In this document: positions 31,964 through 36,423 of the stretch, in pieces | Numbering within the stretch: position 1 is the stretch's first letter | Layout of the letters: each line of letters begins with the position of its first letter | IMG/VR virus record: IMGVR_UViG_3300009183_000028 | Coordinates: 1 to 36,423 of that record | Reading direction: 5' to 3' (one strand) | DNA length: 36,423 nt | Source: a virus | Made by a program: the position numbers and the translations under genes | Notes under the pieces: model-generated | What the model was told of the DNA's origin: nothing | The model's database searches: none | The model's input: only the letters and a program-made list of their open reading frames with translations

Positions 31964-32139
31964 TATTTGATCTTGTTAAGGACTTTGTCCACCGTTGCCT
32001 TGACATTGTTGCCCGATGGAATCGTGGCGTGGCAATTGGCAGTGGGTGAATAAGTTTCTTTGTTGCGTGCTGGCATACCAGCGCCCGACATTTTGGGCTC
32101 GCGGCTGTTCAGTTTAGCAATAGGGGCAAGGGTCTTCAT
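31963..32139 (-). CDS. Hypothetical 58-aa protein upstream of portal
   Basis: A small basic product (starts MKTLAPIAKLNSREPKMSGA, ends VKATVDKVLNKIK). The TAATG overlap with the portal and the ATGA overlap with the previous gene indicate a coupled cassette. No family recognised. Likely a minor virion or assembly factor given its location. Confidence 0.65.
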   Translation of the reverse strand: MKTLAPIAKLNSREPKMSGAGMPARNKETYSPTANCHATIPSGNNVKATVDKVLNKIK

Positions 32140-32273
32140 TTCTTTCCTTTCGGTGCTGCACGTTTGACTGCATACGCAATTGCCACGGCCTGCTTGACGG
32201 GCTTGCCCGCCTTGACCTCGGCCTTGACGTTTTTGCGGAATGCTTCGGGTGACTTTGACTTAACGAGTGGCAT
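32136..32273 (-). CDS. Small Lys-rich protein, 45 aa
   Basis: Product starts MPLVKSKSPEAFRKNVKAEV and continues with GKPVKQAVAIAYAVKR, a motif seen in small basic proteins near portal and terminase genes of many phages. It has 13 Lys or Arg in 45 residues and may bind DNA or RNA. ATGA overlap downstream and TAATG overlap upstream support translation. Confidence 0.65.
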   Translation of the reverse strand: MPLVKSKSPEAFRKNVKAEVKAGKPVKQAVAIAYAVKRAAPKGKK

Positions 32274-32422
32274 TATTTTTTCCTCGCAGTTTTGGCTGAC
32301 TCTTTGAAAGCCTTGGCAGTCGGCGCGCCAGGCGTGCCAGGTTTGCGCATCTTCTCTTTACTGCCTGCGGCAATTCGTTCTTGCTTGGCGTGGATGTTAG
32401 CGTAAAGTCCAGGCTTCTTCAT
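32273..32422 (-). CDS. Small Lys-rich protein, 49 aa
   Basis: Starts MKKPGLYANIHAKQERIAAG; the rest (SKEKMRKPGTPGAPTAKAFK) is basic and low-complexity. The first segment (GLYANIHAKQERIAAGS) is a recurring motif in short phage proteins near terminase genes. Together with the two genes below it forms a basic three-gene cassette between terminase and portal. Confidence 0.65.
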   Translation of the reverse strand: MKKPGLYANIHAKQERIAAGSKEKMRKPGTPGAPTAKAFKESAKTARKK

Positions 32423-33942
32423 GCGCCCATCCATCCTGTAGATACTGCGCTACCGTAGCTTCTAGCGGTGCGCTTGGGTTCAACATACTCACGATGTGCC
32501 ACTGGAAAAGCAAACGTGACGCAAATAGCGTCAGCAGCGTCGGGTGAGGCAAGACCGCGAGCTTTCATTTCTTTTTTGCTTTCCAAGAAGATTGTTCCCC
32601 GTGAATCAGGCTTCATCATAGGCGAAATCAAATCCGTCTTCAAGAACCTGTCGTTGGGGATGCTAGCAGATTTCAGCCATTCTCGCATATCTCCCCACAT
32701 CTGCGCACGCATATTACCGTACATGATCGGGTTTTTGGATTTATTTCCAAAGTTTATGCCCTTGACCTTGTACCGCTGCTCTTTTAATCGATCGACAATA
32801 CCCGCGCCCAGCCCGCCTTCGTCGATTACGACCAGCGCCGGCTTAAATTCTTCAATCGCCTCGATCACATACCCTACCTCCGTCATGGTGTCGTCGCCCC
32901 TGTGGCGCATGATCTTGACAATATCCCGCCCTTGCCTGACCGCGATCACCGTGGCGTCCGCTCCAAACCGCGCCGGGTCTACGCCGATCACGATCGGGGC
33001 GCTGGCGTCCTTGTACTTGGGCCGGGCCATGGCGTCGTCTACCACGTTTGACGAAATAAACTGGTCATCTCCCGCACTTGGGAACATGCCGTAGACCTCA
33101 ACGTGCGCTTGGCTTGAATCCGGCCCATATTCGTCAATGATTCGGTTGTAGACCGCCTTGTCGGTGCCCTCGACCGTCCTGGCATCCACAATTCGGGTGC
33201 GCCAGAACGCCCGTTTGCTGTTGAAAGCCTCGTAAAAGTATCCGGTGTTGCGCCGTGGGTTGGAAAACGCCAACCAGAAGCGGTTTGGCGTGTTTTCTGT
33301 GAAAAAGCCACCGGTCACCGCCCAGATGGAGTCGTCGATGCCGCTGGCTTCGTCAAAAACCACCAGCACACCGTCAAAGTTGTGCACACCAGCGTAGGCG
33401 TCGGGGTTCTCCGCTGACCACAACCTGCCTTCCACGCCCCAGTACCGGGTGCCCTTCTTCAAATCCCGCTCGACCAGCTCAGTCAGCCACTTGGCCGGCA
33501 TGACGCGGGTCGCTGACACCTCAAACCAATGGCTATTGATGGCCATTGCCAGCCATTTGGTGATCTCGGCCCATGTGATCGAGCGGAGCTGGGACTCGGA
33601 GTTGGCCGATATGATGGTCGTCGAGCCAATGCGCGTGGCCAGCATCCAGATCGTGATCCAACTCACTAGCGCCGACTTGCCAATACCCCGGCCAGATGAG
33701 ATGGCTTCTTGCAAGACATCAAAGTCAGCCTTGCCCTGATTCAGCTTGATGTGCTCGGCGATGTCCAGCAGCACCTCGCGCTGCCATTTGCGCGGGCCTT
33801 GGAAGTGTTCCAGTGGCGTGCCCTTGACGCCCCAAGGAAAAGCCAGCATCACAAACGCTAACGGGTTGTCCTTAATCTGCGGGCTCCACAGCCGGGCCAT
33901 CAGTTCTTGCTCATCTTCAGCGCTGTACTTGGTGCTCTGCAT
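32419..33942 (-). CDS. Terminase large subunit
   Basis: 507 aa, packaging motor ATPase and nuclease. Walker A SGRGIGKSA (83-91) and Walker B VVFDEAS (194-200). RNase-H-like nuclease acids are D322 in VIGVDPARFG, DE in VVIDEGG and D in SPDAADA. The arginine-type Walker A (RGIGKS) is standard. It overlaps the small subunit by 26 nt. P22-type phages usually package by headful. Confidence 0.95.
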   Translation of the reverse strand: MQSTKYSAEDEQELMARLWSPQIKDNPLAFVMLAFPWGVKGTPLEHFQGPRKWQREVLLDIAEHIKLNQGKADFDVLQEAISSGRGIGKSALVSWITIWMLATRIGSTTIISANSESQLRSITWAEITKWLAMAINSHWFEVSATRVMPAKWLTELVERDLKKGTRYWGVEGRLWSAENPDAYAGVHNFDGVLVVFDEASGIDDSIWAVTGGFFTENTPNRFWLAFSNPRRNTGYFYEAFNSKRAFWRTRIVDARTVEGTDKAVYNRIIDEYGPDSSQAHVEVYGMFPSAGDDQFISSNVVDDAMARPKYKDASAPIVIGVDPARFGADATVIAVRQGRDIVKIMRHRGDDTMTEVGYVIEAIEEFKPALVVIDEGGLGAGIVDRLKEQRYKVKGINFGNKSKNPIMYGNMRAQMWGDMREWLKSASIPNDRFLKTDLISPMMKPDSRGTIFLESKKEMKARGLASPDAADAICVTFAFPVAHREYVEPKRTARSYGSAVSTGWMGA

Positions 33943-34363
33943 GCGTGGGTAACTCTAGTTTAGGGCTTGGCTCATGGGCGATGACGTCGATGACCCTGGA
34001 CTCAGCGTCGCGCAGCGCCTGGGTGATTGAAATGCGCTGGTCAACATCAATAGTGATAGATTGCTTGGCCACCCAACCGTGGACGTTTTGCAGGATCGCC
34101 AACGCCGCCTTGGCGTCGCCTTGACGCGCGGCGGTGTGCAAACACTGAGACATCTCCATCTCAGCGTCTGCCTTGCCTTTAAGCGCTGCCATTTCCGCAA
34201 TGGGGTCAAGTTGCACCAATTGCCGGTACTCGGTAGGCAACAGGCCAGAAGCCAGCGCCAACGAGTCGCCCTTTAGCCCCAGCTTGGCAGCTTCGTAAAT
34301 GCGGTTCAAGCGCGCCTCAGTCGCTTCAACCTTGCGCGGTGCAAAAGGTAGGCTTTCAAACAT
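33917..34363 (-). CDS. Terminase small subunit
   Basis: 148 aa. An N-terminal helix-turn-helix-like segment (RLNRIYEAAKLGLKGDSLAL, then GLLPTEYRQL), a helical oligomerisation region (AEMAALKGKADAEMEMSQCLHTAARQ) and a flexible acidic C-terminus. It would recognise the packaging start site and load the large subunit. First gene of the late operon. Confidence 0.85.
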   Translation of the reverse strand: MFESLPFAPRKVEATEARLNRIYEAAKLGLKGDSLALASGLLPTEYRQLVQLDPIAEMAALKGKADAEMEMSQCLHTAARQGDAKAALAILQNVHGWVAKQSITIDVDQRISITQALRDAESRVIDVIAHEPSPKLELPTHAEHQVQR

Positions 34364-34380
34364 GTGCGGAGTTTAGGGCA

Positions 34381-34398
34381 TGTGGGCAATGTGGGCAA
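34381..34398 (-). repeat. Two tandem 9-mers TGTGGGCAA
   Basis: Exact tandem copies TGTGGGCAA at 34381-34389 and 34390-34398, immediately upstream of the terminase start. A similar TGTGGGCAG is at 34544-34552, followed by inverted GTGTCCACA at 34552-34560. They are the G variants of the perfect sites at 34623-34640. Confidence 0.85.
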
Positions 34399-34622
34399 AC
34401 ATTTTAAAAAATTTTGTTCACGGCCCCTCCGCTTCCGTGGCCTTTGGCCGCCGGCCCTACCCGGGGGGCCTCGCGCCAAAAGCAAACGGCCAGCAGCCGG
34501 TAACCTTACAATCCTTACAGTGTAGTACTTTGGTGGGGGGCAATGTGGGCAGTGTCCACATGACCCGGTGGCTCGCTGGCCATGACCATGTGACCATGTG
34601 GCCATGACCATGCGCGGGCATT

Positions 34623-34649
34623 TGTGGACAATGTGGACAATGTGGACAC
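34623..34649 (-). repeat. Three tandem DnaA-box-like 9-mers
   Basis: TGTGGACAA at 34623-34631 and 34632-34640 (exact), and TGTGGACAC at 34641-34649. The reverse complement, TTGTCCACA, is a known DnaA-box variant, consensus in high-GC actinobacteria and one base from the E. coli TTATCCACA. Strict 9-bp spacing is also typical of iterons for a phage initiator. Confidence 0.85.
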
Positions 34650-34704
34650 GTGTTTTCAGTCGCTGCCAAAATGGGGGGGGTGTGAGCATTCGTGGGTTTC
34701 ACAA

Positions 34705-34760
34705 CCTATTGTGTAACTACTTAGTATTACATATATTTTTTTTCATTGTTAACATCAAAA
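34705..34760. other. AT-rich core, possible DNA unwinding element
   Basis: Runs of A and T including an eight-T tract (34736-34743), between the left-pointing repeats and the right-pointing repeats. It is by far the most AT-rich part of the window. It could melt during initiation, and it also contains the candidate leftward promoter. Confidence 0.5.
34730..34758 (-). promoter_or_regulatory. Candidate late promoter upstream of terminase
   Basis: Minus strand: TTGATG (34758-34753), 17-nt spacer, TATATG (34735-34730); both hexamers match four of six consensus bases. If used, it gives a 5' leader of about 360 nt before the small terminase gene. No other good candidate was seen closer to it. Confidence 0.35.
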
Positions 34761-34765
34761 CACAC

Positions 34766-34870
34766 TGCCCACATTGTCCACAAATAGCTTTTTTCCTCTC
34801 AAAATCGGTCGATTCACGCATGCCCACACTTGTCCACGCAGTACCCACAAACGCGCCCACATTGTCCACA
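34766..34870 (+). repeat. Right-pointing DnaA-box-like 9-mers
   Basis: TTGTCCACA exactly at 34774-34782 and 34862-34870, and TTGTCCACG at 34830-34838. Each is preceded by a related nine-mer with a CCCACA end (34765-34773, 34820-34828 and 34853-34861). The orientation is opposite to the copies at 34623-34649, with the AT-rich core between the two sets. Confidence 0.85.
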
Positions 34871-34902
34871 ACGCATTAGGGTTTGTCCCTATAAAATAAT
34901 CC

Positions 34903-34931
34903 TTGACAAGTGCAAGGCAATGCCTTACATT
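34903..34931 (+). promoter_or_regulatory. Strong sigma70-like early promoter with internal palindrome
   Basis: TTGACA (34903-34908), exactly 17 nt, TACATT (34926-34931). The spacer contains the inverted repeat AAGGC-AAT-GCCTT (34914-34926), a possible operator for a repressor. It drives the plus-strand early operon, with the first ATG at 34989, about 50 nt past the expected start. Confidence 0.85.
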
Positions 34932-34988
34932 ACATCACCGGCGCGATTTTGCACCGGCAGCAAGTCCAATATTCGAAAGGTTTCCATC

Positions 34989-35162
34989 ATGTTATTTGCC
35001 CACATTTTCAACGCGCGCAAGGGTTCAGGTTTTAAATTTGTGATGTACATCACCGCCACGCCAGCGCTGCAAGGCCGACCGATTGAAACCGGTTATTTCT
35101 ATAGCAAAGTGGCCGCGAAGAAATACGCGGCCGCGAAAAACGCGAAGGCTTGGAACTATTAA
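34989..35162 (+). CDS. Hypothetical 57-aa early protein, first gene of the early operon
   Basis: Basic protein starting MLFAHIFNARKGSGFKFVMY, with the end rich in Lys/Ala (SKVAAKKYAAAKNAKAWNY). GAAAGG lies 8 nt before the ATG, in the same context as the next gene. As the promoter-proximal gene it should be made at once after infection. No family recognised; host takeover is only an inference from timing. Confidence 0.7.
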   Translation: MLFAHIFNARKGSGFKFVMYITATPALQGRPIETGYFYSKVAAKKYAAAKNAKAWNY

Positions 35163-35169
35163 ACAAACC

Positions 35170-35190
35170 CGGCCGGCGCGCAGCCGGCCG
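35170..35190 (+). terminator. GC-rich hairpin after the first early gene
   Basis: CGGCCGGC (35170-35177), loop GCGCA, GCCGGCCG (35183-35190), an 8-bp perfect stem followed only by TT. More likely an attenuator or RNA-stability element than a full terminator. Confidence 0.5.
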
Positions 35191-35221
35191 TTCATAAACT
35201 CAATTAATCGAAAGGTCCATC

Positions 35222-35980
35222 ATGTCAAAAATTCTAGGTTATATCGCTTACGAAGGCCCCAGCACAATCGACGGCGCGCCCATTGTCGTTATCGTTAATA
35301 AAATCCACACTGATTCAAAAAACGATAAGACCGGCGCGATTGTGCAAACCTTCATCATCCGGTCCGATATCGCGCCCATGGCCGCGTTGCAAACCGGCGC
35401 GGATTACGCCATCTGCGGCGATTGTGGCCACCGGCCATATCTCATTAAAACCGGCGAAAGCGAAGAACCGCCATGCTATGTGCAAGTAGGTAAGAGCGTG
35501 CAAAGCGTATTCCACGCATACAAACGCGGCCGGTACGTCAAAGCGGACCCGGCCACAATCGCGCGCGCGCTGGCCGGTAAGATTGTCCGCATCGGCACGT
35601 ATGGGGACCCTTTCGCTGCGCCGGTCCGCATGTGGACCCAAATAACCCGGTACGCTGCAGGCACGCGCGGTTATACCCACCAATGGGACCGCGCCGATTT
35701 TGACGTGCAAGCATGGGCGCCCCTAGTTATGGCCAGCGCGGACAATATTGATCAAGCGGCCAAGGCTAATTTGCTTGGCATGCGCGTTTTTCGGGTTTCC
35801 GTGGGTGTTGACGTGCAGCCAGGCGAAGCGGTTTGCCCGGCATCGGCCGAAGGCGGGCGCCGGTCCACATGCGCCAAATGCACATTGTGTTCGGGCACGT
35901 CAATTGCTGCGCGCGATATTGTGATCGCGGACCACGCGGCCGGCCACGCGCGCCGGGTTATCTCGATTGCCAATGCTTGA
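35222..35980 (+). CDS. DUF7227-like Cys-rich early protein, 252 aa
   Basis: The largest early protein. Cys clusters frame it: ICGDCGHRPY (C65, C68), CYVQVGKSVQ, and near the C-terminus VCPASAEGGRRSTCAKCTLC. The middle has RIGTYGDPFAAP and TRGYTHQW, and ASADNIDQAAKANLLGMRVFRV follows. This order matches a family found in many phages and predicted to bind zinc or an Fe-S cluster; its function is unknown. The start has GAAAGG upstream as for the first gene. Confidence 0.75.
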   Translation: MSKILGYIAYEGPSTIDGAPIVVIVNKIHTDSKNDKTGAIVQTFIIRSDIAPMAALQTGADYAICGDCGHRPYLIKTGESEEPPCYVQVGKSVQSVFHAYKRGRYVKADPATIARALAGKIVRIGTYGDPFAAPVRMWTQITRYAAGTRGYTHQWDRADFDVQAWAPLVMASADNIDQAAKANLLGMRVFRVSVGVDVQPGEAVCPASAEGGRRSTCAKCTLCSGTSIAARDIVIADHAAGHARRVISIANA

Positions 35981-35984
35981 CCTT

Positions 35985-36008
35985 ATGTGGACCCTTCGGG
36001 GTCCATAT
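35985..36008 (+). terminator. UUCG-tetraloop hairpin after the 252-aa gene
   Basis: TGGACCC (35988-35994), TTCG, GGGTCCA (35999-36005), closed by a C-G pair and extended to 10 bp by one G-U. No T-run follows, so a stabiliser or RNase-processing hairpin is more likely than a terminator. Confidence 0.5.
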
Positions 36009-36056
36009 CGGGGCGCGCATTGGTGCACGTCATCAACTAATTGAAAAGGGTAAAAC

Positions 36057-36299
36057 ATGAAAACACTAAAATTTAACGTTGGCGATCGCGTGGCATTTGC
36101 GCGCCACGTGGTCAAACGTTTGGGGCACGATAAACCCACGGCCGACGCGCGCGGCCACGTGGTGGCCATCGATGGGCCGGTGGTGGCCGTTGATTTTGCG
36201 GGCACGTGGACACCCCACGAAGACGGGTCGAACGTGCGCCACGTGCCCGGCGCGAACCTCACTAAGGTTATGGCCAATGGGGTGATATATGACCATTAA
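36057..36299 (+). CDS. Hypothetical 80-aa early protein, SH3-like beta-barrel candidate
   Basis: Starts MKTLKFNVGDRVAFARHVVK. The pattern VGDRVAF, GHVVAIDGPVVAVDFAGTW, RHVPGANLTKV resembles small SH3-like barrels common among phage early proteins. AAAAGGG precedes the ATG. Its stop overlaps the ATG of the junction-spanning gene by 11 nt. Confidence 0.65.
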   Translation: MKTLKFNVGDRVAFARHVVKRLGHDKPTADARGHVVAIDGPVVAVDFAGTWTPHEDGSNVRHVPGANLTKVMANGVIYDH

Positions 36300-36423
36300 A
36301 ACCATGCGCGCACGTTATCCCGGCCGGTGCGCGGCCACTGGCGCGGCCATTAAACCCGGCGCGTTGATCTACTATGACCCGAAAAGCAAACGCGCCACGC
36401 TGGCCCCGGTTTTCAATACGATA
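36289..36423 (+). CDS. 5' part of the junction-spanning small Cys-rich gene
   Basis: Begins at ATG 36289 (GGGG about 6 nt upstream) and continues across the circular junction as the feature at 1-216; together 75 aa. Bases 36301-36423 are the duplicated end of the assembly, so the gene exists once per genome. Confidence 0.8.
   Translation, partial: MTIKTMRARYPGRCAATGAAIKPGALIYYDPKSKRATLAPVFNTI
36301..36423 (+). repeat. Terminal overlap identical to bases 1-123
   Basis: All 123 bases match the window start exactly. The overlap lies inside a coding gene and has no packaging-site features, so it most simply marks circular closure of the assembly rather than a biological terminal repeat. Unit length 36,300 bp. 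Confidence 0.95.

Larger units (their letters stand above)
34364..34988. other. Long non-coding intergenic region: candidate replication origin and divergent control region
   Basis: The only gene-free stretch over 300 bases. It holds repeated 9-mers of the TGTGGRCAA / TTGTCCACA type (see repeat entries), a TGACCATG-type direct repeat (about 34583-34610), an AT-rich core (about 34705-34760) and the early promoter. Short frames inside it show no protein character. I see no convincing gene. Confidence 0.85.

Noticed and set aside
34380-34702. Short reading frames on both strands in the 34.4-34.7 kb spacer
   Set aside because: They run through the repeats, are rich in Pro, His, Trp and Cys, overlap each other in several frames and lack ribosome sites.
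36301-36423. 123-bp direct terminal repeat as a biological genome end
   Set aside because: It lies inside a gene and equals an assembly-type overlap. P22-type terminase usually packages by headful. Circular closure is the simpler reading.

Overview
The window is a complete, circularly closed genome of a short-tailed (podovirus-type) phage. Bases 36301-36423 repeat bases 1-123 exactly, so the unit is 36,300 bp and one small gene spans the junction. The virion set is P22-like: P22-type portal, scaffold and coat, gp4-like and gp10-like tail-hub proteins and three DNA-ejection proteins. I see no integrase, repressor, phage RNA polymerase, tRNA or CRISPR array. It is therefore probably a lytic phage that depends on host RNA polymerase. 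Gene content and moderately high GC fit a Gram-negative host, perhaps a freshwater betaproteobacterium, but the host is inference only.

Layout. (1) About 34,900 through the junction to 1444, plus strand: an early operon of very small genes plus one 252-aa DUF7227-like protein. It is driven by a near-consensus sigma70 promoter with a palindrome in its spacer and ends at an intrinsic terminator at 1462-1487. (2) 1486-7928, minus strand: replication genes, read leftwards as two unknowns, a DUF2800-like Fe-S nuclease, a DUF2815-like protein (probable ssDNA-binding), a family A DNA polymerase and a primase-helicase fusion. (3) 7998-11847, plus strand, divergent from (2): a VRR-NUC nuclease, a Mom-like DNA-modification enzyme, an SNF2-type helicase, then a train of eight overlapping small genes. 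(4) 34363 down to 11830, minus strand: the late operon, with terminase, three tiny basic proteins, portal, an appendage island (DUF5856-like, two paralogous beta-rich proteins, an S74-type fibre, a head-binding-domain protein), scaffold, coat, tail hub, second fibre, ejection proteins and a lysis cassette with a GH24 endolysin.

The only long non-coding stretch (34364-34988) separates the leftward late genes from the rightward early genes. It holds tandem 9-mers of the form TGTGGRCAA on one side and the reverse orientation (TTGTCCACA) on the other side of an AT-rich core. This is the architecture of a replication origin with DnaA-box-like or iteron-like sites.

Points most worth a second look: this candidate origin, the Mom-like enzyme placed between a nuclease and a helicase, the set of intercistronic UUCG hairpins around the coat gene, the sequence module shared by the two fibres, and the unknown early operon.
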